A stretch of 64,000 nucleotides of DNA from Bradyrhizobium sp. B124 (GTDB lineage Bacteria; Pseudomonadota; Alphaproteobacteria; Rhizobiales; Xanthobacteraceae). Numbering within the stretch: position 1 is the first letter of the stretch; each line of letters starts with the position of its first letter. Below are positions 35,912 through 44,677 of the stretch, piece by piece. The notes under the pieces are model-generated. The model was given only the letters and a program-made list of their open reading frames with translations. It ran no database searches and was not told the origin of the DNA. The position numbers and the translations under genes are program-made. Location of the stretch: assembly GCF_038967635.1 (NCBI RefSeq), contig NZ_CP152413.1, positions 248,001-312,000 of the forward strand, given 5' to 3'.

Positions 35912-37189
35912 CTAGGCCGGCTCGCGCGTCAGGATCAGCGAAGCGTTCTGCCCGCCGAACCCGAACGAGTTCGACATCACGGCGGTCACCTTGGCGTCGC
36001 GCGCCTTGTTGCCGACCACGTCGAACGGGATCGCGGGATCGGGCACCTCGTAATTGATGGTCGGCGGAATCCGCTGATGCTCGAGCGTGAGCAGCGAGAA
36101 GATCGCCTCGACCGCACCGGCGGCCGAGATGGTGTGGCCGACCATCGATTTGTTCGATGACACCGGAATGTTTTTGGTGTGTTCGCCGAACACCGCCGCG
36201 GTCGCAAGATATTCCATCTTGTCGTTTTCCGGCGTCGAAGTGCCGTGCGCGTTGATGTGATCGATTTGCTCGGGCTCCATGCCCGCGTCAGCAAGCGTCT
36301 TGCGCACGCAGCCGATCGCCGGCTTGCCGTCCGGGGCAGAGCGGGTGCGATGGAAGGAGTCGGTGAGCTCACCGCAGCCGGCGACGACGCCCAGGATGCG
36401 CGCGCCACGCGCCATCGCGGCGTCGTAGCTCTCCAGCACCAGTGCGCCGGCGCCTTCGGCCATCACGAAGCCGTCGCGGTTCTTCGAGAACGGCTTCGAG
36501 GCGCCCTGGGGCGGATCGTTCTGTGTGGAGAGCGCCGACAGCAGCGAGAAGCGCACCAGGGCTTCCGGATTGACCGAGCCGTCGGTCGCGACGCACAGCG
36601 TTGCATCGGTTTCGCCGCGGCGGATCGCCTCGACGCCGAGCTGGATCGCAGTCGCACCGGACGCGCAAGCCGTCGAGAGCGAAATCGGCGACCCCTTGGT
36701 GCCGAAGGTCTCGGCAAGGTTGAGCGCGACCGAACCGAAGGTGAAGCGCCGGTGGAAGTGGGCGAACTTGCCGCCGCTGCAGGTCGCCAGATAGTCGATG
36801 ATGCCAAAGTCCCTGGTCGGAACCTCGCGGGCCACTTCGAGCCGCTGCGGCCACTCGGTCTCGATCGGCGCGACCGCCAGAAACAGCGGGCCGGGGAAGT
36901 CGCCCTTGCTGCCGATGCCGGACTGCTCCAGCGCTTCTTCGGTCGCGATCTCCGCCAGGCGCTGCGACAGGCTGGTCGAGGAGAACGGGTCGACGGTGAC
37001 GAAATCGACGGCGCCGGCCATCGTCGTCTTCAGGCTGTCGAGCGGGAAGCGCGTCACCGTCTTGATGCCGGACTCGCCCGCGCTGAGGCGCTTCCAATTG
37101 TCGGTCTTGCCGCCGCCGAGCGACGTCACGATTCCCATGCCGGTCACGACGACGATCGGTCGGCCGAATTTATCGCGTGGTGCAGTCAT
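35912..37189 (-). CDS. Beta-ketoacyl-ACP synthase II, FabF1 of the very-long-chain fatty acid locus
   Basis: A 425-aa ketosynthase with the complete Cys-His-His triad: Cys175 in TACASGA, His315 in NAHGTSTP and His352 in SMVGHTISAAG. It condenses malonyl-ACP with acyl-AcpXL during elongation beyond C18. It lies between FabF2 (27 bp upstream) and lpxXL in one minus-strand operon. Length and motifs are those of FabF; the AcpXL role is inferred from the operon. Confidence 0.9.
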   Translation of the reverse strand: MTAPRDKFGRPIVVVTGMGIVTSLGGGKTDNWKRLSAGESGIKTVTRFPLDSLKTTMAGAVDFVTVDPFSSTSLSQRLAEIATEEALEQSGIGSKGDFPGPLFLAVAPIETEWPQRLEVAREVPTRDFGIIDYLATCSGGKFAHFHRRFTFGSVALNLAETFGTKGSPISLSTACASGATAIQLGVEAIRRGETDATLCVATDGSVNPEALVRFSLLSALSTQNDPPQGASKPFSKNRDGFVMAEGAGALVLESYDAAMARGARILGVVAGCGELTDSFHRTRSAPDGKPAIGCVRKTLADAGMEPEQIDHINAHGTSTPENDKMEYLATAAVFGEHTKNIPVSSNKSMVGHTISAAGAVEAIFSLLTLEHQRIPPTINYEVPDPAIPFDVVGNKARDAKVTAVMSNSFGFGGQNASLILTREPA

Positions 37190-37216
37190 GGTGTCCCCGT
37201 CGGTGCTTGCGCCGAA

Positions 37217-38401
37217 TTACTTGACGGCCTCGACCAGTGCCATACCTTCGCCCTGCCAGTGGCCGACCCCCAACACGACAATCTGGGTTGGCGCTTCGGT
37301 CTTTTCAACCTCCAGCCCGGTCGGGTCGTTGGCCGGATAGAGCGCGCCGCGGGAAATCGACAACGCGGCCAGCGCGAGCCCGAGCGGGAACTGCGCCTCC
37401 ATGGTGTGCCCAAAGGTCGTTCCGGTGGCGCGCACGGCAAGGCCGGGATGCTGACCGAGGAATTCGCGCTCCTCGGCGGTCGCAGGTTCGGCGCCGGTCG
37501 CGCCCGTTATCAGCATCGCGTTGTCGTTGCTGACCCCGAGCTGCGGCCACATCGCCTGCAGCGACTTCGTCACTGCGCCGGGCTGCTTGCGCTTGGCAAG
37601 ATCGGCGACCACCTTGGTCAGCTTGGCGTACGGCTTGGCGCCGCGCGCCTCGGCGTGCTCGCGCGATTCCATCACCAGAAATACGCCGGCAGAGCCGATG
37701 GCGAAGCCCGGGTTGTTTCGGCGGGCCCAGACCGAGGCGTATTGATCCTTGAGGGCGAAGTCGCCGAACGAATAGAGCATCAAGAGGTCACCGCGATCGC
37801 CATTATGGGCCGCGCCGACCAGCGCGATGTCGCTCTGTCCGGCCCCGATGCGTGCGACGGCGATCCGCGCAGCGTCGATGCTCGAGGCTTCCTCGCCCAT
37901 GAAGGTGCGCGACGTCCCGCACACGCCGTGAACGATCGCGATGTTGCCGGCAAGCAGGTTGGAGAGCTGCGCCAGGAACAGCGTCGGGCGCAGCTCGTTC
38001 ATCAGCTTTTCGTTGAGGGCGGCAGGCGGCAGCTTGCCCTGCGCATCGGCGTTCATGATCGCCAGGTCGACGTTGAGGTCACGCTCGCCGCCACCGGCTG
38101 CGATGATCATGTCCATCCGCGACAGGATTTCCTGATTGCCTTTGACGCCGGCGGAATCAAGCGCCAGCCCGGCGGCGTAGGTGCCGATCCGCTGCCACGT
38201 CTCCATCTGACGCTGATCGCCCTTCTTCGGGATCTGCGCGTCGAAGCTGACGGGGGCGATCGGATGGATCACGTACGGCGCGAGACGCTTCTCGTCGGCA
38301 TTGACGCGCTTGGCGCCGAGCGCCTCCCAATGCGCATCCAGCCCCTCGCCGAGCGAGGAGAGCAGGCCGACGCCGGTGATCCAGACTTCCTTCTCAGCCA
38401 T
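37217..38401 (-). CDS. Beta-ketoacyl-ACP synthase-like protein, FabF2 of the very-long-chain locus
   Basis: A 394-aa ketosynthase fold. The nucleophile is retained (Cys161 in HGVCGTSRT), and the second His is in FGHTMEAQFP (His332). The segment that should read NAHGTSTP is instead ITGATGAEPAT (298-308), with Gly300 where the first catalytic His belongs, so it cannot run the normal decarboxylative condensation by itself. It may act with FabF1 as a heterodimer or control chain length. Its ATG overlaps the fabZ stop by 8 bp. Confidence 0.87.
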   Translation of the reverse strand: MAEKEVWITGVGLLSSLGEGLDAHWEALGAKRVNADEKRLAPYVIHPIAPVSFDAQIPKKGDQRQMETWQRIGTYAAGLALDSAGVKGNQEILSRMDMIIAAGGGERDLNVDLAIMNADAQGKLPPAALNEKLMNELRPTLFLAQLSNLLAGNIAIVHGVCGTSRTFMGEEASSIDAARIAVARIGAGQSDIALVGAAHNGDRGDLLMLYSFGDFALKDQYASVWARRNNPGFAIGSAGVFLVMESREHAEARGAKPYAKLTKVVADLAKRKQPGAVTKSLQAMWPQLGVSNDNAMLITGATGAEPATAEEREFLGQHPGLAVRATGTTFGHTMEAQFPLGLALAALSISRGALYPANDPTGLEVEKTEAPTQIVVLGVGHWQGEGMALVEAVK

Positions 38402-38870
38402 GACTCATTGCCTGCAGCGGAAACCCGATCTTGTTGGCGAGCGCATCCATGTGCACACGCAAGTCCGGGCTCGGGAAGGGGATATGACGGAAGGTCAGCT
38501 CGGCGTTGCACTTGAGCTCCTTGCCGACGCGGACCTTCGCCGAGGTCACGGTGAAGCCTGAACCTTCGTGTTCGATCCTGGCTTCGATCGTCAGTACCGA
38601 GCCGGGGCTGACGAAGCCACGCATCTTGGCTTCCTTGACCATGGCGAGGAAAGGCATGCGCTCGAACTTGGTCAGACCGAGGATCAGCCAGCCCGAGCTC
38701 TGGGCCATTGCTTCGGTGAGCAACACGCCGGGCATGATCGGGTAGCCCGGGAAGTGCCCCGTGAACACAGAGTGGCTGTCCGGCGGGACATCCGCCTCGA
38801 CGACAATCGTCTTCGCGTCGAGGTTGAGGTCGACAATCCGATCGATCAGCTGAAAAGTTTCAAGCTGCAT
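38394..38870 (-). CDS. fabZ: 3-hydroxyacyl-ACP dehydratase of the very-long-chain locus
   Basis: A 158-aa hot-dog dehydratase. The active-site motif GHFPGYPIMPGVLLTEAMAQ is complete, with His39 and Glu53. It removes water from 3-hydroxyacyl-AcpXL during elongation. It differs from housekeeping FabZ by a longer C-terminal tail (about 20 residues). It begins 9 bp after acpXL and overlaps FabF2 by 8 bp, so acpXL, fabZ and fabF2 form a tight operon. FabZ and FabA-like family members are hard to tell apart; context favours the XL role. Confidence 0.9.
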   Translation of the reverse strand: MQLETFQLIDRIVDLNLDAKTIVVEADVPPDSHSVFTGHFPGYPIMPGVLLTEAMAQSSGWLILGLTKFERMPFLAMVKEAKMRGFVSPGSVLTIEARIEHEGSGFTVTSAKVRVGKELKCNAELTFRHIPFPSPDLRVHMDALANKIGFPLQAMSHG

Positions 38871-38879
38871 GATGGGCGA

Positions 38880-39182
38880 TTACGAGGCTGAGCCCGTGCC
38901 CGCGTTTTTGGCGGCAACCAGCTCGTCGATGCGGTCGGCGAGATTCTGCAACACGAAGTACTGCTCCGTCGTGGCCTTGCCGTCGTTGACCTCCTGGGTC
39001 CACTTCTCAAGCGGCATCTTGATCCCGAAGGCCTTGTCGATGGCAAAGGCGATGTCGAGGAAGTCGAGGCTGTCGATTCCCAGATCGTCGATCGCGTGGC
39101 TCTCCGGCTTGATCGTATCGCGCGGGATGTCGCAGGTCTCCGCGATAATGTTGGCGATCTGCTCGAATGTGGATGACATCAT
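38880..39182 (-). CDS. acpXL: Specialised acyl carrier protein for very-long-chain fatty acids
   Basis: A 100-aa ACP, longer than housekeeping AcpP (about 78). The phosphopantetheine Ser38 is in [10 protein letters not shown]. The size and the sequence following the DSL motif fit the AcpXL group, which carries the 27-hydroxyoctacosanoyl-type chain for lipid A. It is the first gene of a minus-strand operon (acpXL-fabZ-fabF2-fabF1-lpxXL). Two adjacent ATG codons (39182, 39179) follow AAAGG; either could be used. The 178 bp upstream must contain the operon promoter, but no consensus is clear. Confidence 0.92.
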   Translation of the reverse strand: MMSSTFEQIANIIAETCDIPRDTIKPESHAIDDLGIDSLDFLDIAFAIDKAFGIKMPLEKWTQEVNDGKATTEQYFVLQNLADRIDELVAAKNAGTGSAS

Positions 39183-39360
39183 TAAGCCTTTGATATATTG
39201 AAGGTAATTCCGGGTCGGCTCGGAGGAGGCGGGCGCGGTGCCCCGGATTGCCTGATTGCTGCTGCCGGAGTCGTGTGCCCGTATATCGGAGCAGGGCCGT
39301 TAGTTCAATGGAGCTTGGCCGGCCCGGCGAGGACGGTTTTTGGGTACGGTTCCGGCCTGC

Positions 39361-39756
39361 CTAAGTGCGTGGCATCACCGTAATCTTCGCGCAATCCCGG
39401 CGTCCCATCAGCACGCAATCCTGGGTCTTGCGCAAATCGGCGATGCTCATGGCGAGCCAGATACCAATCGCGGTGAGCGCCACGGTGAAGGCGAAGGCGG
39501 CGATGTTGGCCAGCATGCGCTGGCGGAAATCGTCCGGCTCCTCGCGCGGCTTCTCATAGCGGGAGAGGTCGTTGGCGACGGAAACAGGAGCGACGGAAGT
39601 CGAGCGGGTCGATCGGACCGCCTCCTCGCGCTTGCCGGGCGGCTGCACCGAGGTACGCGGCCGGAATTTCAGCACCACGTGCTCATCATCCGAGGAAATT
39701 GGCCGCTGCGTCTTCACTGTTGTCAGTCCGGTCGCGTCGCCGCTTATGTTTAGCAT
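39361..39756 (-). CDS. Single-helix membrane protein of unknown function
   Basis: A 131-aa protein: a charged cytoplasmic N-terminus (about 80 residues, with KFRPRTSVQPPGKREEAV), one membrane helix (about residues 83-105) and a short outside tail with two Cys in QDCVLMGRRDCAK. I do not recognise a domain. The paired Cys could form a periplasmic disulfide. It sits upstream of acpXL on the same strand, 178 bp apart, so separate transcription is likely. ATG 39756. Confidence 0.65.
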   Translation of the reverse strand: MLNISGDATGLTTVKTQRPISSDDEHVVLKFRPRTSVQPPGKREEAVRSTRSTSVAPVSVANDLSRYEKPREEPDDFRQRMLANIAAFAFTVALTAIGIWLAMSIADLRKTQDCVLMGRRDCAKITVMPRT

Positions 39757-39804
39757 GTTCGCTGCGCTTCACACCTAAAATCTTGATGCGCGCAGAGGTG
39801 GTAT

Positions 39805-40686
39805 TTATCCTTCGATGGTTTCGTGGAACCGACTGTAGTCGATGCGCAGACGGCCGTCGTCGGTCGCCTTCAGGATCTCGGCATAGCGATGGCCGAAGCG
39901 GACGTCGGAATGTTCGTAGGATTTTCGCGCATGCACAGTTTGCGCTGCAACGTCGTCATAGCCCGACACGAAGAGACCGAGCCCGGCATTGACGGCTTCC
40001 AGCTCCGCGGCGTCGAGACCGTAGAGCGGGCTGTCCTGGTCGATCACATGAAACAGGGTCCAGCTCAGCGCGAGCGCCGGGCTCTCGCTGCGCAGCAGCG
40101 GCAGTTCGTAGAACCGGCGGTATGGCATGCCTTCCTTGCTGACGCCGTTCTTGAACAGCCACAGCCGCGCGGTGGCATTGGCGATGATGTTGTGCCGCTC
40201 GTTGGCCAGGCGGATCATCAACGTGAGCTGGCCCTCATGGTCCGAGATCACGGGATTGTCGACGAACAGCAGGCGCGCGCTCGGCCGCGAGAAGCGGGCG
40301 AAGATCAGCCCGGTCATCAGCGACATCGAGAAGATGCCGGTGAAGAGTTCGATGGCGGCGATGAAGTGCCCGTAATGCGTCTGCGGGTGCATGTCGCCAT
40401 AGCCCGCGGTCGAAAGTGTCTCGATGCTGAAATAGAGGTAGTCGATGTATTGGCCGTCAGGCACGTTGGCGATCGGATGATCGCCAAGCCAATACATCAG
40501 GGCGAAGACGGCGTTGAAGGTGATGAACACCAATGCTGCACCGCCAATAAAGGCGGGCCAGGATGCCGTCATGCAGCGATGACTGATGTCTGCCCAGAAA
40601 CTGAGCTCCAACCCCTCGGTCACGACCTCGCGGTTGCCGAAACGGATCGTGCGCGCCTTCACGCGTTCGCTTGCTCTCAGTGCCAT
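39805..40686 (-). CDS. Inward-rectifier K+ channel, KirBac type
   Basis: A 293-aa channel: two transmembrane helices (about residues 47-68 and 108-132) with pore loop and selectivity filter TAGYGD (93-98). The C-terminal cytoplasmic domain (about 140-280) is the Kir immunoglobulin-like fold that gates eukaryotic inward rectifiers. N-terminal amphipathic slide helix. It conducts K+ and is probably regulated by lipids or pH. It adds a K+ channel to the tandem Kup transporters 8 kb away. It is divergent from the ParB-like gene. Confidence 0.92.
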   Translation of the reverse strand: MALRASERVKARTIRFGNREVVTEGLELSFWADISHRCMTASWPAFIGGAALVFITFNAVFALMYWLGDHPIANVPDGQYIDYLYFSIETLSTAGYGDMHPQTHYGHFIAAIELFTGIFSMSLMTGLIFARFSRPSARLLFVDNPVISDHEGQLTLMIRLANERHNIIANATARLWLFKNGVSKEGMPYRRFYELPLLRSESPALALSWTLFHVIDQDSPLYGLDAAELEAVNAGLGLFVSGYDDVAAQTVHARKSYEHSDVRFGHRYAEILKATDDGRLRIDYSRFHETIEG

Positions 40687-40773
40687 TCCGACGAACCGGC
40701 TCTTCCGCCTGCCTGTGACATCATGTCATAATGGAACCCATTCCGGAGTGCCGGTCAAACGGGAGCACAAATC

Positions 40774-41400
40774 ATGGCCCATACGCGCGAGCCCTACGTC
40801 AAACCGGTCCCGATCATGTCGCTGCGACCAACCCAGATGACGGTCGGCATGCAAGAGGTGAAGGAGAAGCGGAAGCGCTGGCGCGAGCATAAGTCGGACA
40901 AGAAGCGCGCCGAACTGCTGGGCAAGCACATGATCCCGGTCGTCCACGGTCCCGACGATCGCTACTACGTGGTCGATCACCATCATATGGCGCGGGCGCT
41001 GCACGAGGAGGGCGTCAAGGACATCCTGGTCACGGTGATCGGCGATCTCACGATGGTCGAACGCGACGTGTTCTGGGGCGTGATGGACAACAAGCGGTGG
41101 GTCTATCCCTACGACTCCAAGGGCGAGCGCCGGCACTTCAGGGACATTCCGAGGTCGATCAAGGATCTCAAGGACGATCCGTTCCGCAGCCTCGCCGGCG
41201 AAATGCGCCGGGCCGGTGGCTTTGCCAAGGACACGACGCCATTCAGCGAATTCCTGTGGGCCGATTTCCTGCGCCGCCACATCCCGCGCAAGACGGTGGA
41301 GAACAATTTTGCCAAGGCGCTGGAGAAGGGCTTGGCGCTGGGCCGCAGCAAGGACGCGATCTATTTGCCCGGCTGGTGCGGGCCGGCATCTGACGACTGA
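40774..41400 (+). CDS. ParB-like nuclease-fold protein (ParBc_2 family)
   Basis: A 208-aa protein of the ParB-like/ParBc_2 domain family. The N-terminal half (VPIMSLRPTQMTVGMQEVKEK, then IPVVHGPDDRYYVVDHHHMARAL) resembles the ParB/Srx fold, with the HHH cluster near residues 70-73. It lacks the HTH needed for centromere binding, so a role in segregation is unlikely. Function is unknown. ATG 40774 follows GGGAGC. Its 3' end overlaps the convergent mgtC-type gene by 40 bp. Most homologues that I know of are uncharacterised. Confidence 0.8.
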   Translation: MAHTREPYVKPVPIMSLRPTQMTVGMQEVKEKRKRWREHKSDKKRAELLGKHMIPVVHGPDDRYYVVDHHHMARALHEEGVKDILVTVIGDLTMVERDVFWGVMDNKRWVYPYDSKGERRHFRDIPRSIKDLKDDPFRSLAGEMRRAGGFAKDTTPFSEFLWADFLRRHIPRKTVENNFAKALEKGLALGRSKDAIYLPGWCGPASDD

Positions 41401-41873
41401 CCGGGCGCGGCCTCCGGTCCGTGTTGGTCCTCCTTGCCGCCGAGCGCGTGGTGCAGCCACCGCTCGGTGCCCTTGCCTAAGGTCAGCAGCAGGAATGCCA
41501 GCGCGAGCGCGGTGACGACGATCGGCCAGTGTCCGGCGCCGCAGACAATCCCGACGCAGGCGGCGAAGAACGCGCATGCGGCGCTGGTCAGGCCGTGGAC
41601 GTGATAGCGGTCGCCCCGCCGGACGATCACGCCGGCGCCAAGAAAGCCGATTCCGGTCAGCACACCCTGGATCACGCGGCTGACCGCATCGGTGAATTTC
41701 CCGGGATCGACCGCCTGCAAGGCCAGCAGCACGACCGTGGCCGTCGAGAGGCTGACGAGACCCAGTGTCTTCAGCCCGATCGGCTTGCCGCGCAGATCGC
41801 GGTCGAGCCCGATCGCGCTGCCGGCAAGAGTAGCTGCGCCGAGACGCAGGATGATCTCGCTCCAGTCTACCAA
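41361..41873 (-). CDS. MgtC/SapB family membrane protein
   Basis: A 170-aa protein with four to five hydrophobic helices and the family motifs GLDRDLRGKPIGLKT, VIQGVLTGIGFLGAGVIV and VHGLTSAACAFFAA. MgtC proteins affect F1Fo-ATP synthase and acid or low-Mg2+ adaptation in pathogens; other members have unknown roles. The last 15-20 residues are polar and overlap the convergent ParB-like gene. Start ATG 41873 lies 9 bp after the stop of the AhpD-like gene, so the two could be cotranscribed. Confidence 0.88.
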   Translation of the reverse strand: MVDWSEIILRLGAATLAGSAIGLDRDLRGKPIGLKTLGLVSLSTATVVLLALQAVDPGKFTDAVSRVIQGVLTGIGFLGAGVIVRRGDRYHVHGLTSAACAFFAACVGIVCGAGHWPIVVTALALAFLLLTLGKGTERWLHHALGGKEDQHGPEAAPGQSSDAGPHQPGK

Positions 41874-41881
41874 GGCGTCCT

Positions 41882-42460
41882 CTATTTCGGCTGCCGGCCG
41901 AGCATGTAGAACTCGGCGTTCGGCCGCATGCCGGTGACGTTCGCAAGCCGGTTCGAAAGCGCGAAGAAGGCCGCGACCGCGGCGATGTCCCAGACGTCGT
42001 CGTCGCTGAAGCCGTGGCCGGCGAGCGCCGTAAAGTCCGCCTCCGAGACTTCCTCGGCCGCGCGGCCGACTTTCATGGCGAAGTCGAGCATCGCGCGCTG
42101 CCGCGGCGTGATGTCGGCCTTGCGGTAGTTGATCGCGATCTGGTCGGCGATCTCAGGGTTCTTGGCGCGGATGCGCAGGATCGCGCCATGGGCGATCACG
42201 CAATACTGGCACTGGTTGGCGGCGCTGGTCGCGACCACGATCATCTCGCGTTCGGCCTTGGAGAGGCTGGAGTCCTTTTCCATCAGCGCGTCGTGATAGG
42301 CAAAGAACGCGCGAAACTCGTCGGGGCGGTAGGCCAACGTGAGGAATACGTTCGGCACGAAGCCGGACTTCTCCTGCACCGCCAGGATGCGAGTGCGGAT
42401 ATCCTCGGGGAGCTTGTCGAGAGCGGGCGTCGGGAAGCGTTTTGCGGTCGGCTGCGTCAT
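41882..42460 (-). CDS. Peroxidase-related carboxymuconolactone decarboxylase family protein
   Basis: A 192-aa AhpD-superfamily protein with CQYCVIAH (Cys84, Cys87, His91) as the redox centre. It matches the uncharacterised peroxidase-related branch in size. It could use a thioredoxin-like partner to reduce peroxides; no partner gene is adjacent. ATG 42460 starts MTQPTAKRF. It lies upstream of the mgtC-like gene on the same strand. The 99-bp gap before the HerA-like gene contains nothing recognised. Confidence 0.85.
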   Translation of the reverse strand: MTQPTAKRFPTPALDKLPEDIRTRILAVQEKSGFVPNVFLTLAYRPDEFRAFFAYHDALMEKDSSLSKAEREMIVVATSAANQCQYCVIAHGAILRIRAKNPEIADQIAINYRKADITPRQRAMLDFAMKVGRAAEEVSEADFTALAGHGFSDDDVWDIAAVAAFFALSNRLANVTGMRPNAEFYMLGRQPK

Positions 42461-42558
42461 GAGATGGTTCCGGCGTGCCGCGGGGACGCGGCGTCACGCG
42501 AAACCATAGTGGATGACGGCTTGGGCGCAAGGCGCATCGGCGCCCTGCCATAATGACG

Positions 42559-44304
42559 TCAGCGCAGTGGCTTCTTCAGGAGCGAGAAGCGGTCAGGATC
42601 GAGGCCCAGTGACGGCTGCAGCATCGGCGCTTCGGCGGGCGCTACCGTGCGCGGCGGTGCGGGAGGGTTGAAGTTGGCCTCGCTCTGCGTGTCGCGATGC
42701 GAAGTGGCGCCGCGCCAGCGCTCCAGCACGGCGCTGACGAAATGCATGTCATGGCCGGCGGTGACCGACGGCACCGTTGCGATGGTGGCTTCGCCGCGCG
42801 GCAGCTGGTGCGGCGGCACCTCCTTGAAGCGCAGCCGGGTCGGCAGCGCCACGCCTTCGCCGAACGCCAGCACTTCGCGGGTGCCGAGCGAAGGCACGAA
42901 CGACAGCAGGTTGGCTGCGGCATCCGACACTGCGGAGCGCAGCAGCGCCTGGTCGCGGTCGTTGGCGAGGCGCATCGTGAACAGCGTGTTGCACTGGGAG
43001 ATGATGGTCGCGTCGAGCTCGGCCGGACGCTGGGTGATCAGGCCGAGATAGACGCCGTATTTGCGGCCTTCCTTGGCGATGCGCGACACCGCCTTGCGGG
43101 TCGGCCCGAAGCCGATGTTGCGGTCCGCGGAGGCGTAGCGGTGCGCTTCCTCGCAGACGAACAGCATCGGCGAGACGCCGTCGCTCCACAGCCCGAAATC
43201 GAACGCCATGCGGCACAGCACCGACACCACGGAATCGACGACCTCGGCCGGGAAGCCCGCGAGCTGCATGATGGTCATCGGCTTGCCGTTGGCGGGCAGG
43301 CGGAACAGATGGCTGATCACCTCGGCCATGGTATCGCCGCCGACATTGGCATTGTCGAACATGAAGGCGTAGCGCGGATCGTTGCGCACCGCGTCGATGC
43401 GCGAGATCAGCTTGTGATAGATGATGCGCGAGGAGCGGTTCTCGAGCTTGCCCATGCGCTCGTCGATCAGCGAGATCAGGTCGACGAGGCGATAGGGCAC
43501 CGGCGTATCGACGGTGTAGCCGACCTGCTTGGGGTCGACCCGCTTGAGCCCGAGACCGACCCGGTCGGAGTTCTGGTACTGGGTGTAGATGCCCTTCGCC
43601 ATCGGTATCACTTCGGCGAGGATGTCGAGCTCTTCGGGCACGCCAGGCCGGCCGCCGAACAGCACGTCGACGATCTCTTCGAAGTTGAACAGCCAGAACG
43701 GCAGCTTCAGGTTTCGCGGGTTGAGCACCTGCGCGCGCTCGCCGAAGCAGCGGCCGTATTCGTTGTGCACGTCGAGCAGGAAGATGCGCAGGTTCGGCCG
43801 CGACTTTAGGATCTCGTTGAGCAGCAGCGACACGCCGGTGGATTTGCCGACGCCGGTCGAGCCGAGCACCGCGAAGTGCTTGGAGAGCATTTCCTCGACG
43901 TCGACATAGGCGATAACCGAACGGTCCTGCTGCAGCGTGCCGACATTGATCTGGTCCGAGCCGCTCGGCGCATAGACCGTGCGCAGCTCCTGGTTGGTGA
44001 TCAGATCGGTGCTGTCGCCGATGGTCGGATAGTGGGTGACACCGCGCTGGAATTTCGGGCGGTCGCCGCCGAGGATTTCGCCGAGCAGGTCGACCGAGGC
44101 GGTCGCCATGTATTCGTCGGACGCCGCCAGGTTCTCGCACGATACTTCGGTGATCATGGCGACGATGACCGAGCTCGCGCAGCGGATACTGACGAACCGA
44201 CCGACGGTCGCGCGCATTTCTGAAAGCTGTATCTGGCCGCCCGTCAGCAGCCCAACCCGGGCCTGCGAGCCGCGCACAGAGATCACACGTCCAAAGGATG
44301 TCAC
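42559..44304 (-). CDS. HerA-like hexameric ATPase (DUF87 family)
   Basis: A 581-aa protein with an N-terminal HAS-barrel (about residues 1-80), a RecA-like ATPase core with Walker A GSTGVGKST and Walker B LFVCEEAHR, and a C-terminal disordered tail rich in Pro/Ala. HerA proteins translocate DNA, usually with NurA nuclease. No NurA gene is near, so it may be one of the alphaproteobacterial HerA-like proteins of unknown role. GTG 44304 is preferred; a TTG at 44328 is also in frame. Central insertion GVPEELDILAEVIPMAKG is typical of the subfamily. Confidence 0.83.
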   Translation of the reverse strand: MTSFGRVISVRGSQARVGLLTGGQIQLSEMRATVGRFVSIRCASSVIVAMITEVSCENLAASDEYMATASVDLLGEILGGDRPKFQRGVTHYPTIGDSTDLITNQELRTVYAPSGSDQINVGTLQQDRSVIAYVDVEEMLSKHFAVLGSTGVGKSTGVSLLLNEILKSRPNLRIFLLDVHNEYGRCFGERAQVLNPRNLKLPFWLFNFEEIVDVLFGGRPGVPEELDILAEVIPMAKGIYTQYQNSDRVGLGLKRVDPKQVGYTVDTPVPYRLVDLISLIDERMGKLENRSSRIIYHKLISRIDAVRNDPRYAFMFDNANVGGDTMAEVISHLFRLPANGKPMTIMQLAGFPAEVVDSVVSVLCRMAFDFGLWSDGVSPMLFVCEEAHRYASADRNIGFGPTRKAVSRIAKEGRKYGVYLGLITQRPAELDATIISQCNTLFTMRLANDRDQALLRSAVSDAAANLLSFVPSLGTREVLAFGEGVALPTRLRFKEVPPHQLPRGEATIATVPSVTAGHDMHFVSAVLERWRGATSHRDTQSEANFNPPAPPRTVAPAEAPMLQPSLGLDPDRFSLLKKPLR

Positions 44305-44677
44305 AGTTCCAGCCTGGCTCGTTCGCAAAATCTAAATGTCCGGACCAATATGCGCGCCCGGGTTTGGAAAAACCGTTAAATCGCCGAGGTTGCGCATCGG
44401 CTAAATCTACACCTTCCCGGTGACGATTTGTTTCTATCGTGCAGCGAGATTGCGCTCGGTCGCGCCCATCGTCGGCGAAATCGTCGCTTTCCGGCACAGC
44501 CGGGTTTATTTCGCGGTTTTTCCGTTAAGGCGGGATTCACCATCTTCGAGGAGTGCATCGGCAGCTCCGTAGGTTTACGGAGGTTTCGGCGCGATGTGTT
44601 ATGCCCTGTCTCCAGGTATCGCGTAACCGATTGCTAACTGCGAGTTGTAACGACCTTTCCACCAGTGCTGCGTAACG
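44305..44677. other. Divergent intergenic region without recognisable gene
   Basis: About 370 bp between the HerA-like gene and the GGDEF-EAL gene. It is AT-richer than its surroundings near 44350-44420. No repeat family of the window occurs here and no hairpin stands out; promoters for both genes should lie inside. Confidence 0.4.
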
